Shown here: positions 46,120 to 57,240 of the stretch, piece by piece
How positions within the stretch are numbered: the first letter of the stretch is position 1
Layout: each line of letters opens with the position of its first letter
Source: Begonia masoniana
Lineage: Eukaryota > Streptophyta > Magnoliopsida > Cucurbitales > Begoniaceae
Reading direction: 5' to 3'
NCBI GenBank assembly: GCA_022432975.1
Contig: CM039510.1
Location: 34,521,677-34,585,676, forward strand
DNA: 64,000 nucleotides
The notes under the pieces: model-generated
What the model was told of the DNA's origin: nothing
Database searches by the model: none
The model's input: only the letters and a program-made list of their open reading frames with translations
Translations under genes and position numbers: made by a program

Positions 46120-47120
46120 GATCGCTGCATGCTGTGCAGCATGCAGCGACTGATCGCTGCATGCTGTGCAGCATGCAGCGACTGATCGCTGCATGCTGTG
46201 CAGCATGCAGCGACTGATCGCTGCATGCTGTGCAGCATGCAGCGACTGATCGCTGCATGCTGTGCAGCATGCAGCGACTGATCGCTGCATGCTGTGCAGC
46301 ATGCAGCGACTGATCGCTGCATGCTGTGCAGCATGCAGCGACTGATCGCTGCATGCTGTGCAGCATGCAGCGACTGATCGCTGCATGCTGTGCAGCATGC
46401 AGCGACTGATCGCTGCATGCTGTGCAGCATGCAGCGACTGATCGCTGCATGCTGTGCAGCATGCAGCGACTGATCGCTGCATGCTGTGCAGCATGCAGCG
46501 ACTGATCGCTGCATGCTGTGCAGCATGCAGCGACTGATCGCTGCATGCTGTGCAGCATGCAGCGACTGATCGCTGCATGCTGTGCAGCATGCAGCGACTG
46601 ATCGCTGCATGCTGTGCAGCATGCAGCGACTGATCGCTGCATGCTGTGCAGCATGCAGCGACTGATCGCTGCATGCTGTGCAGCATGCAGCGACTGATCG
46701 CTGCATGCTGTGCAGCATGCAGCGACTGATCGCTGCATGCTGTGCAGCATGCAGCGACTGATCGCTGCATGCTGTGCAGCATGCAGCGACTGATCGCTGC
46801 ATGCTGTGCAGCATGCAGCGACTGATCGCTGCATGCTGTGCAGCATGCAGCGACTGATCGCTGCATGCTGTGCAGCATGCAGCGACTGATCGCTGCATGC
46901 TGTGCAGCATGCAGCGACTGATCGCTGCATGCTGTGCAGCATGCAGCGACTGATCGCTGCATGCTGTGCAGCATGCAGCGACTGATCGCTGCATGCTGTG
47001 CAGCATGCAGCGACTGATCGCTGCATGCTGTGCAGCATGCAGCGACTGATCGCTGCATGCTGTGCAGCATGCAGCGACTGATCGCTGCATGCTGTGCAGC
47101 ATGCAGCGACTGATCGCTGC
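46120..47120. repeat. 32-bp palindromic tandem array, 31 units
   Basis: The unit starts GATCGCTGCATGCTGTGCAG and ends CATGCAGCGACT. It recurs without visible change from 46120 to 47112, exactly 31 periods of 32. Within each unit CGCTGCATGCTG and CAGCATGCAGCG are perfect 12-bp arms around TG, so each unit can form a hairpin or cruciform. The several-hundred-residue minus-strand frames across it are repeat artefacts. Confidence 0.97.
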
Positions 47121-47432
47121 TTTCTCTTCTCTTCTCTTTCTCTCTCTGTTTTTCAAGTACTCTCTGGAAGCTCCAGAGAGCAAAACCACAATTTGCTCTC
47201 TGGAATCCGATTTCCAGAGAGCAATACATCTACAAATAACCACCTAAAAATCAACTTCCATAATTTAACGCTGTCACGACCCGTACCCGTGACGTCACAT
47301 TTTCTCTCTTTTTTTTTTTTTTATAATTTAAGCTAAACTTAAAACATATAAAACCATATTTAAACTGTTAAAACAACTTAAACTATCGGCCATTGAAAGG
47401 GAGGGCAAAAAGGGACTTTGTCCCAAACAATT

Positions 47433-47620
47433 GAGGGGCGCACGAACGCCTAAGAACAGGCGCCCGAGCGCCCCCATCATGGCCGCACAGTCGGCCAAGC
47501 AATGGCCGACTGGGCGCCCCTTTGTTGGGCGCCGGCGTTCGGGCGCAGCCCTTCCTGCGCCCGAACGCAGTCTTCTCTGGAAAACCAGAGAAGTCCGCGA
47601 CCCGGCGCCATCAAACCCGC
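47433..47620. repeat. GC-rich palindrome block in LTR I
   Basis: GGGCGC/GCGCCC motifs recur in both directions, and CAGTCGGCC and GGCCGACTG form a 9-bp stem with a 7-base loop. The block occupies the same sense 3'-side position as the arrays and palindromes of the other LTRs. Overlapping open frames here are due to high GC. Confidence 0.8.
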
Positions 47621-48232
47621 GCTCGAACGCCAAACTCTCTGGATTATTTTCTTTCTCTTGTGCCCTTTCTCTTTTGCCCTGCGCACGACTCACACACACT
47701 CTCACCCTTCTCCCACTTCTATTTCTTTTCCTCTCTTCCACACCTCATAACCTCACATACATAACCAAGCACATAACACACAACCCTCTATAATTTCTTC
47801 TCCCTTCTCACCCAAAACTTTCACAATCATCACAAATATTCTCCAACCATAACAGTTACTCGAACACTCTCAACCGACACAATTCTCTTTCAACATAAAC
47901 AAATTCTTATAAAAGCGAAACGCTGGTTCTATAAAGTTTAACCATATCTCCCTGTCAGAAAACACCAAAACATCCAAAACACTATACGATCTCCAAACAC
48001 CCTAAAACGTATCTAAATGTATTAACAATCCATCAATTTCCCTATAACATCCCAAATCATACCAAAGTTCATACATTTCATCATAAATCCCAAACATTTC
48101 CCCAAAATCTCTCAAAACTTCTAACCGTTAGACAATCAATCCTGCCAAAACACGCTCCGCTGTCCCGAGCTCCGCCCATCGACTGCTACACTTGATCATC
48201 GTAAGGTGGTTCCTCACCTTCGTTCTCGTCAC

Positions 48233-48803
48233 CTACATCATACAATAACTACATTAAGCCTAATGCTTAGTAAGGAGCGTGCTAAACATAACATTACCTA
48301 TATGCATGACATTTATAACACGGTTTCATTTCGTAAAACATCTTTCCTTATTCATAAAAACAACATCCATTTAGTCCCATGAAAACATTCATATAGTCCC
48401 GTGAAAACATTCATATAGTCCCGTGAAAACATACTCATATAGTCCCGTGAAAACATACTCCCGTGAAAACATAGTCCCGTGAGAACATCCATTCACTCCC
48501 GTGAGAACCATCCATTTACTCCCGTGAGAACCATACATCATTCTTTCATTTAACCTTTTCATAAAATCATGTTCATAAACAGTTCATATACATTTTACTA
48601 AAACATGATGCATGAGGAGACATACACGTAGGGAAAACCTATCACATAAACAGTAACATGACTAAGGCACTACTTAACTATCTACCTTTCTTAACTACCC
48701 GTATTCCACCAAATCTTTACTATCAATCACATCACAACAATCAACATTATCAACATTGTACGACGTAGGGCCTTAGTGGCCAGAAAGCCTAACGCTCACT
48801 TAC
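48233..48803 (-). other. Intron-like module in LTR I
   Basis: The donor CAG|GTAAGTGA is at 48803 and the acceptor GATGTAG|GTGA at 48233. CCTACGTCGTACAAT near the donor pairs with ATTGTATGATGTAGG at the acceptor over 15 bp, including two G-U pairs. A TAAGC-ATTAG-GCTTA hairpin lies close to the acceptor. Confidence 0.6.
48370..48535. repeat. TAGTCCCGTGAAAACAT repeats in LTR I
   Basis: About eight imperfect copies of a TCCCGTGARAACAT core with variable spacing lie inside the intron-like module. Confidence 0.88.
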
Positions 48804-50039
48804 CTGGCGTCCTAAATATGCCGAGCACCGTCCTTTAAGCTTGAGTCACCTAGGGCATTTAACAACAAACTATTAATATCAACTCACGAACCTCAAATCA
48901 AACAATCTGTCTTCTCGAGCTAAGACAAATTCTTCTAAAAACTCTTAATCACTTCATTTAGACATTTTATCGAGCACTTGATGCTCACAACTTCAAAACC
49001 TCCATTAATGTCTTTCAACCACATTTCCAACAACCTAATCTTAACATTAAACCTCCACCAACACCACTAATCAACTCCAATAACTTCAAAAATCATAAAT
49101 ACATCATCAATGAGTAACCAATAAACAACCCTAACTAATTCTAACAAAAACCCTAATTTTCATCACAAACCCTAACTCGAAAATCACTCCAAAACGACAA
49201 ATAACTTAACCAAAACGTAGAGCTTACTTAGTACGTCGTTTTGTTGAAGAAACTCGAAGGAAGAAATCGCCTAAAATGGAGGAAGAGATCGACGATGGAA
49301 ATGGCGATGGAAGAGAAAGGAAAATCGCCTAAATGAAGGAGAGCCCGTGCGTGGAGAGGAGAAATGAGAAGGAGAGAGAAGGCCTTTGCCTTTTATTAAA
49401 CTTTTAACCTTAAAATTACCTAAATGCCCTTACTAGAAATCCTTAACTAAGCTTTTAACTTAAACCGTTATTTCATCTATTGATTTAACTTCTCCAAAAT
49501 TCCCTTATTTCTCCAAATATTTCTATTTATTCTTAAGGCTCTAACGAAATTTCCCATTCGTTATCTAGGACTTATTCTATTTTCTCCACGAATTTAAAAC
49601 TCTAAAACGCTTAAAATGTCAATATTTAAAACTTAAGGCTCGAAATTCCTAAAACGAATTTCTTGGGTGTTACAAACGCAATACTTTAAAAGTGATAAAA
49701 TTTCCTAAAAACAAACGGCGTGGATAGCTCTAAAACTCGAGCATATCCGTACCAATCCTAAAACATTTCAAAACATTTTTAACAAAACATTTTACATACC
49801 TTTTACCAAAACATTTAAAATATCAAACGTAAATCTATCACCTATCCAGATTTCCCAAACATCCTATTATAATCGTCTATACATACATATCATCCTTTAA
49901 AATCCCCCAAAATACTTACACATACGTCCCCACGGGTCAGAAACGCGCCGACTGCTCAGCACACCAACGCAACCGTCCTTCATCAACTGCCATCACTCCT
50001 CAGGTGGAGGGACCTCGTAGTCACCTGTATCGGGATCAC

Positions 50040-50509
50040 CTACACCATACAGACATCTATGAGATAAAAATCTTAGTAAGCTCTAGTAAATGCAAATGCG
50101 TGCTGTGCATATGAATCTATAAATCATGCATTGTTTTCTTTACTTTGCTTTGCTTTACTTTGCTTTGCTTTGCTTTGCTATAAACTGTATACCGAAGGGC
50201 CATTTAAACTATATACCGAAGGGTCATTTAAACTGTATACCGTAGGGACATCATTTCTTTGCATTCACTTTAAAACATCGTGCGGAAATTTGTTTTCATG
50301 ACATTTGAAATCCGTGATGCATGAACAGATATGAACATAAAATAAACAATCAACATGCATACCATCAAGACCGAAATGGAATAACCTATAACGATTATAA
50401 ACCTGTCTACCGACCAAAGCAATTTAAAACAAACAATCCATTGAGATCCTCGACGCTACATCGAAGTACGGTGTAGGCCAATCGGCCAGAGAAGATCACG
50501 AGAACTTAC
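50040..50509 (-). other. Intron-like module in LTR H
   Basis: The donor GTG|GTAAGTTC is at 50509 and the acceptor GGTGTAG|GTGA at 50040. CCTACACCGTAC pairs with GTATGGTGTAGG over 12 bp with one G-U. Short repeats GCTTT (50145-50178) and TATACCGAAGGG (50184-50250) sit near the acceptor side. Confidence 0.55.
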
Positions 50510-51848
50510 CACGCATCCGTTGCAGCTCAAACTCCGTCCACGAGCGTTGTTTGTCTGAGGCAAAACACATCGATCATCAATATCACGAGTTTAAACTTCT
50601 AATCGTCCGAATTCAACAAATCCTTAACTAGGGAACTTCCTAAAGCTCTAATCCAATTCATTGAGCTATTTATTCGAGCAATTTACGCTCGGTACCTCAA
50701 TTCACAATTTACGAGTTTTTCTCTAAAAACCTGAAAATCCCTAATTTTAACTTTTTCACAATTCAACTTAATTTCATCCGATAACGTTTAATACGTTCAA
50801 TACATCCTTAAACTATAACAACCTATCAATTTTGAACCCTAAATCTTGATTTTTAACGAAACCTAAACGAAACCCTAATTATTCAAACTCCGTAGAAATC
50901 GAAATAAACACTCTAAGATCGTAGGTTCATACCTAGGGTAGCGAGAGGAGGAAGAATCACGAAGAACGGAGGAGAAACGGAAGAGAACGGAGGTCGGAAG
51001 TCGACAAAATCGTCGGATGGCAGAGAGCTTCTCTTTGGTTTTCTCGCGCGGCAGGGAAGAAATGAGGAAGAAGGAGATTAGGTTTGATTTTATAAATTTA
51101 ATTTGGCAAATTACTATTTTGCCCTTACATTGTTTTTATATTCGTTTCGTCCTTCGTTTCATGAATTGGCCAACTGTTCGGTCTCTCCAAATTTCCTTAC
51201 TTTACCAATAGGTCCAACTTATCATTTGAGACTTAACAAAACGTTCCATTCGCAATTTGGACCTCGTTTACTATTTTTACTGACACGTCCCTTACATTAC
51301 GATAGAGGTAATTACTCGGAATATAGTGTTACTATTCCGAAAATTCCCTAAATTTCCTTAAAATTCCTATTAATCATTAGGATCGTAATGACGCTTTCCG
51401 TTTGCGAAACTGATATGACTTGACATATTTATGAAAATGCCATTATATAATAAAATATGAATATAATATATTTAAATCCAAAGTCCGTACAAGCCGGGTA
51501 TTACATACATTGCCAAACTCGTACCTCGAGCACAAAGTAGCCGAGAAGCAGCAAGGAAACCGATTGTCGAATGAGGGATTTCTAGCTGACAGAGAGCGAG
51601 AGCTCAGGAGGGAAAGTCGCCGAGAGTAAGAGATGACGGCTACAGTGGTTTAAATGAGGTTTGAATCCTTTCCTTTTTCTTTAAATACTGGTCTCAATCC
51701 TCCATTATTACAACTTTGCCACTCAACCTAGTTTAAATCCACATGTAATTAATTAAGCTTGGCATAAAACTCTAAACCGTGAAGATTGAATATTCATGAC
51801 CGTTAATACAGTTAGGAAGTCACCTGGTTGAAGTTGTCGGGTGTTACA

Positions 51849-53047
51849 CACCACACTATTAAGCATTACTCGGCTAGAGTGCATGCATTCTCCAGAGGGT
51901 AACGTGACATTAAACACATGTTCAGTTGGCGTAGGTTGTACATCTAACTTAACGGCAAATGCAGACGCCATAAAAGAATTTGTTGGACCAGAATCTATTA
52001 AAGTGAAATTAGGCATAGAGTTGATCAATATAGTACCTGACACTACCGCGGGCTGATCATCATCACCCGACTCCATCATGGAGAATATCTTTGGCTTTAT
52101 CTTAGTAGGGCCACTCTTAAAAGCTAGACAGTCTCTGTTAACATGTCCAACCTTATTACAGTTGTAGCATGGGATAACCCTGAGCTTTGGGCAATCCTAG
52201 AACGTGTGTCCAACTTCTTCACAGTCGAAACACTTTCCCGTCCCAAATCTGCACTCTCCCGGGTGATTCTTCAAACATATCGAGCATTAGGGAAACTTCC
52301 TAGCATTTTGTACTTTCTTTCCTGCTCCCTGACTACCCTGGCCTTCACTAGGCCTCTTCATCTCACTTTGTTGGTGTGGCTGAGTAAACTTTTGTGGGGC
52401 TTCTCTTGCTCTAGTACACTTCATTTCTGCTTCTTCCAAATCTCTGGCTTCAATCCATGCATAAATTGGAACACCTTATCCTCATTCCTGTGAACAAGAT
52501 GTCCATCAAACTTGGACAGGGACTCAAACTGTCTATTGTACTCAGACACGGACCCCGTCTGCTTCAAGTGCAGGAATTCCACCTTCTTCGCAGTCTGGAC
52601 GGTACTGTTAAAGTATTTCTCATAGAAGGTTTCCTTGAATTGTAATCAAGACATTGCCAGAACATCAGTGGTGGTCTCCATGGTTTCCCACCAAAGTTGA
52701 GCATCCCCAGCCAAATGGAATGTTGCCAAAGTGAATTTGTCTCCTTCTCCAATGTTGGCACATCTGAACATACTCTCAATCTTCACAAGTCATCCCTCAG
52801 CAACAACTGGATTGGATGACTGTCCATCAAATGTGAGCGGTTGTAATCTCCAGAATCTGTCTCCCGATTGCTCATTGTTGGAACACGAGTTGGCACTCCC
52901 TTACACATCTCGGTTCAGAAGCAGTCCCAATTGTTCAGACTACTGACGTACCAAAGCTGTCAACTCCCTAATCACACTAGGATCCTCCTCACTTCTCAAA
53001 TTTTGCATTTCTCTCGGTATTCTTGGTCTTCCTGGTCGTCTAGCCAT
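51849..53047 (-). pseudogene. gag: gag and protease N-terminal half of D
   Basis: It starts at the ATG at 53045-53047 (MARRPGRPRIPREM) and is very similar to gag of C throughout. FWRLQPLTFDGQSSNP, a capsid segment with stops, the knuckles and then the protease LIDSGPTNSFMAS can be read. The usual Ala-Thr after the active-site Gly is Pro-Thr here. Stops at several glutamine and tryptophan positions and at least one frameshift break it. It is cut at 51848 by LTR E. Confidence 0.88.
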
Positions 53048-53187
53048 TTTGCTATATTTCTGGAGAAGGTTAATTACTCTCATAAATATCTAGCAACTAG
53101 GATTAATATAAACACTTACAGTTGTTGGAATACTCTCATGCGACGATCGGCACTGATGAGTAATCTTTTGAACGGTTTAACTAAATA

Positions 53188-53198
53188 TCTTTGATACA
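53188..53198 (-). other. Primer-binding site of D
   Basis: The minus strand reads TGTATCAAAGA, a decayed version of the TGGTATCAGAG iMet site, 4 bp from the LTR end. Confidence 0.7.
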
Positions 53199-53474
53199 AA
53201 ACTATAATGCCCCGAATTTTAGTAACACCCAGTTCGCTACTCATAACGCTGAACAGAACTAAGACAATCTGGGAAGATTTTAAAACTTCACTCAACGGTC
53301 AAAATTTGACATTTATTTTAAAAAAATAAAACTTGCATCGAAAAATCATTTGTGTAAAACAGGGTTAAAACAAACACTAAAACAATACTTATATAACAAT
53401 TAAAATAATAGAAACAATCGGCTAAAAGAACCGAGGGCATAAAGGTGTTGAATATTTAAATGTCTTAAATTTGA

Positions 53475-53745
53475 ACACATCTTCTGCCAAATAGTCTCAG
53501 TGGTAGAATCAGAAATAGAAGGCATCTTCCGCTATCAGCGGTAGAAGCTGAAATAGAAGGCATTTTTTGCTAAATAGTCTCAGCGGTAGAAGCAGAAACA
53601 TAAGGCATCTTCCGCTAAATAGTCTCAGCAGTAGAAGCAGAAAAAGAAGACATCTTCTGATTTCGTACATCCACCGATCACCTCTGCCCAACGACATCTG
53701 TCGATCGACATCTGCCGATCACATCTGCCGAACGACAACATCATA
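53475..53745. repeat. Short tandem repeats in D LTR
   Basis: About four copies of a roughly 40-60-bp unit with CATCTTCCGCTAAATAGTCT and GGTAGAAGCAGAAA are followed by ATCTGCCGATCACATCTGCC units. The latter match, in complement, the GATCGGTGGATGT core of the array in C, so they are a small homologous version of that array. Confidence 0.85.
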
Positions 53746-54120
53746 ACACATTAACCATTACACTCTAAACAAATGAACAACTCTGACTACTAAAAGAACT
53801 TATAAATTTTACTGTAATCATTCAAAACAACTTGACACCATGAAATGCTCGAAATCTAGTAACAACCACAGTTAAAATTAACAATGTATCACTATCAAAG
53901 TAACTAAAGAAAGGAGAATAAACATAACAGAAATATTAAAACAACTACTGTCATAAAAATTCTCAGCACGCTTCGACAAAACATCTATCCATATAAACTT
54001 CTCATATTGACATTAGTTAAACCGCCTCATCAGTGTACCAAACTGCGGCATAGATGTGCTCCATCAACTTCACCTATCCTTCTGTAAACTCAGAGAAATC
54101 ACCTGTTGAAACCTCAGCAC

Positions 54121-54509
54121 CTACATCACAAAACTCATCTATTAGCCTAATGCCAAATAAGTAGAGCAAATATGAAATGAAATGCTAGATTCATAAATCC
54201 TAATCATGCAGTTTCTACTTTCACATCTCAGTTGCATTTGTGTTCGTTCTCTGATCTGATCCCTCTGTTCAATGGGAGGTGGATCAATTTTTCCAAAGTC
54301 ATACATCCTCTTACTCGATTAAGGGGCGGATTAGTTCCCTTAATAGCTGATCTGATACAAATTCTGTTCTTGCCTTACCATGCCCTTACATGTAAATTTA
54401 TTTTAGTATTCTTTCAAAACATGATGCATGACATACTGAAAACATTCAAACATGCATAAGCCTACTGTTTTGTGATGTAGTCACAAAGGCACACACATAC
54501 TCCACTTAC
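54121..54509 (-). other. Intron-like module in D LTR
   Basis: The donor CAG|GTAAGTGG is at 54509 and the acceptor GATGTAG|GTGC at 54121. CTACATCACAAAAC and GTTTTGTGATGTAG (54467-54480 and 54121-54134 on the plus strand) form a perfect 14-bp helix. C has one G-U at the same helix. The TTGGC-ATTAG-GCTAA hairpin is near the acceptor. Confidence 0.58.
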
Positions 54510-55982
54510 CTGACTTCCTGGAACAGCTTGGTTGTAAACTACTTTGGGTTTTGCTCAAACCTAAAACCGTAGACAGAGTATTAGTTAGATCTTTGCTAAA
54601 CTTCATTCTAAACTATCCATAAATCTAAAGAAACTAGTTGGAAGCTCTGTTCCTCGAGCATTCCCGATTCATCACAAAACCCGAACTCAGCTCTCACTCA
54701 CAGCATTCCTAAAATACTCATTCTACCGTAAACCAATCATCGACTGTATATCCTATATTCATCCTAAATCATCAGCAAGAAGAAATTAGGGAAGAACTCA
54801 CCTAAGTTGAAGAAAAATCTGAGAGGAAAATCGCCAGAGGAATCTGCTAAGATGAGCTGAAAAAGGAAAGTGATGAAACAGTTGTGTCTATCCTTCACTA
54901 TACCCTCCATTTATATCGCATGCTTCACAAATTACGCTTATGCCCTTGACTAACAAACTTTAACCTATTTTGTAACACCCGAGAATTTCCTATAACGTGT
55001 ATAGGCCTAAGAGTAAACGATTATAGGGTTTAATGTTTAGGAATGAAGGGTTTAGAAGTGAAGCAAGGTGTAGAGTAGAAGTTAGGTTGAAAAGTCAAAA
55101 AGGCATGGGTTGAAAATTCAAAGGAAAATTTCAACCAATAGCAAAGGAAAATTATTTGACTTTAATGCATGGAAATGTAGGTTTCAAGGAGCATTTCACG
55201 TTGGCATTCAAGTGAGAAAAAGGTGGGGTTTGAATTAGAAAATAGGGAAATTGAGTGGGGAAATCCAAAAAGTAGAAAGTGGTTAGGTTAAAAAGCAATT
55301 TCTTCTCTTCTCTCCCTCATTCTCCACGTTCTTCTTCTTCCTCCATAGCTGAGACTTCATCTCCCACTTCTTCAAGTTTTCAAGGCATTTCAAGGTAAAA
55401 CTATATGGGTTTTGGTTTTTATATAAATAGGTGTTGATTAGTGGTGTTTTAAGGGTATTTTGAGTGAGTTTAGTGGGAGTTTGAAAACCCTAGGTTAGGG
55501 ATTCCGAAATTTGTATTCTCTTTGATGGTTTTCTTCCTCTTTTGGTCACTTAATCCTTAGATACGATGGTTTAAGTTGTTTGGGTGGTTAGATTATGGAT
55601 TGGAAGTGAATGTCACAAAAACCGGTTTAGGAACACTTGATGGACGATTCTGTCTTTGCAATTTTAGATTGGCCAATGTGTTTGTTTGATTAATTTAAGC
55701 TTTTCAATGGATAGTAGATGTGTAGAGGTTCGTGGATTGGGGTGGCGTGTCAAAATCTGTTGAAAAATGAGGGAGTTATGGCCGTTCGAAGTTGGACGGT
55801 CAAATTTGGGTAAAAATAGGGTTTAAGTTAAGTGTGAGATTGTGTTAAGTGTTGGTTAGTTTTAGGTTTAAAAGAATTTCTTAAATTGTATAGGTGACTT
55901 ATCAAGCTAAGTTTGGTTATTTTAGGTTGTCGAACGAGTGAATTGGCCGATAGACGTGAGCAACTTAAAGCCGAGCAGTCAG

Positions 55983-56508
55983 GTAAGTAGTGGGTGCTAT
56001 TCTTTCACCTTCGGGCCTACACCATAGAACGGTATGGTTTATTTGTTAGTGCTTTGCTTCGTGTTGCTTTGAGTTAGTGGTTTTGCTTCGGGTTGTGTTG
56101 AGTTGTTGTTTGGTGTGGTGTGGTGTGGTGTTGCATATCGTTGAAACATGCATCATGATGTATAGCACGCTAGATACGTATAGCTGCATTGTTGTTGTTG
56201 TGTGTTTGTCGTTGTGAGGGTGAACGATGGTTGGTAAAAGAGTAAGGCATCCTTTTTGGGTGCAGGCAACTAAGGCACCTTTCGGTGCAGGCAAATAAGG
56301 CACCTTTCGGTGCGGGCAACTAAGGCACCTTTTGGTGCGGGCAATAAGGCATCTAACGATGCATGCAATCTTTAATGCATTGTGAGTGATGCAAGCCAAA
56401 CTGAGTGTTAGAAACTGCATGTGTTAGGATGTTGAGCATTGTGTGTTTTGCCTTCATAAATCCCTACTTGCTAAGCATTAGGCTTACGTTTTGTGTTCTG
56501 TGGTGTAG
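55983..56508 (+). other. Intron-like module in LTR F
   Basis: The donor is CAG|GTAAGTAG and the acceptor GGTGTAG|GTTA. CCTACACCATAGAAC (56016-56030) pairs with GTTCTGTGGTGTAGG (56495-56509) over 15 bp with one G-U. The TAAGC-ATTAG-GCTTA hairpin is at 56472-56486. Confidence 0.6.
56245..56360 (+). repeat. GGCACCTTTCGGTGC tandem repeats in LTR F
   Basis: About five copies of a 27-30-bp unit built on AAGGCACCTTTCGGTGCRGG. GCACC and GGTGC within the unit can pair, so the array is a chain of small hairpins. It lies inside the intron-like module. Confidence 0.9.
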
Positions 56509-57108
56509 GTTACGAGTACTATTCAGGTGAGGTAGATGAGACAGCCCAGGATTAGGCTGCAGTCGGAGGAGTACGGAGTCCGCCGGTGCAGGCTATTATC
56601 GGGGCGTCTTGGCCACTGTTTTCCTCCGGTATTGTGATGGGAGTGGTTGTAGATAGTTATTTTGAAAGTGTTTTGTAAATGTTTTGTTTTAAGAAAAGTT
56701 AGGAAAAGTGGAGGGTTTTGATACGTTGTATTTATAAATATTTCATAACTATTTGGAATGTTTGCGAGACGATCGTGTTATGGGATAGTGGTTGTACGTA
56801 TTTGAATTTTTAAACTATATGATCTTCGGTTTTATTTTCAGGTTTGGGTTTTTTGGAAATTTAGGCGTTATGCCACCTGTTTTGGTTTTAAAATAAATAA
56901 CGTCGGGTTTCCGTTCTCTATTTTTTTGTTAACCGTTTTAAGTCGGTTTTTCTAAAATTTTTACGGCACTTGAAGATTTGGGTGTCGGGAATGTATGGTT
57001 AAAATTTTAGAATTTTTGGAAGTGTTTTGCTTGGAGAAAAATGAAGAAAAGTCGAAAAATTCGGGAAAAAGTCAATTTTGGGCGTTTTTGGGGTGAAAAA
57101 CAGCACGC

Positions 57109-57240
57109 GTGGCGATCGATCGCCACTGGGCGCTGATCGATCACCCACGGGACGCGTTTTGGGTAAAAAAAAAACAGAGCGGGTGGCGATCGATCGCCAC
57201 TGGGCGCCGATCAATCGCCCATGGCACGCGTAGGGCACGC
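57109..57240. repeat. GATCGATC palindromes in LTR F
   Basis: The perfect palindrome GTGGCGATCGATCGCCAC occurs at 57109-57126 and 57183-57200, each followed by a weaker GATCGATCACCC or GATCAATCGCCC copy. It occupies the palindrome position near the sense 3' end. Confidence 0.9.

Larger units (their letters stand above)
47272..49674 (-). mobile_element. Solo LTR I, innermost of the nest
   Basis: It begins TGTCACGACCCG and ends GGGTGTTACA, 2403 bp, with TSD AACGC at 47267-47271 and 49675-49679. No internal region is present. It has a GC-rich palindrome block and the intron-like module. As the innermost insertion it is the youngest event of this nest. Confidence 0.95.
45876..51505 (-). mobile_element. 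Solo LTR H, nested in E, containing I
   Basis: The left end is TGTAACGACCCT and the right end GGGTATTACA. The TSD TACAT is at 45871-45875 and 51506-51510. Without LTR I it is about 3.2 kb. It is the same family as LTR J (242-2656). It carries a 32-bp palindrome array of about 1 kb and the intron-like module. Confidence 0.94.
43700..51848 (-). mobile_element. Solo LTR E, nested in D protease, containing H and I
   Basis: The left end is TGTAACGACCCC and the right end GGGTGTTACA. The TSD CACCA is at 43695-43699 and 51849-51853. Without the inserted LTR H it is about 2.5 kb (43700-45875 plus 51511-51848). No internal region is present. A possible TATA-type TATTTAAAG lies on the minus strand around 51690. 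It contains a 122-bp array and the intron-like module. Confidence 0.93.

Noticed and set aside
46120..47120. Resemblance to a CRISPR array (32-bp repeated palindromes)
   Set aside because: There are no unique spacers, the units are contiguous, no cas genes are present and the sequence lies inside a plant LTR.
46038..47243. Several overlapping minus-strand frames of 327-401 residues over the palindrome array
   Set aside because: All phases of the 32-bp unit are open, so these are repeat artefacts and not proteins.
47328..47793. Open frames of 69-137 residues in the GC-rich part of LTR I
   Set aside because: Multiple overlapping frames on both strands at a GC-rich palindrome block. There is no homology and no start context.
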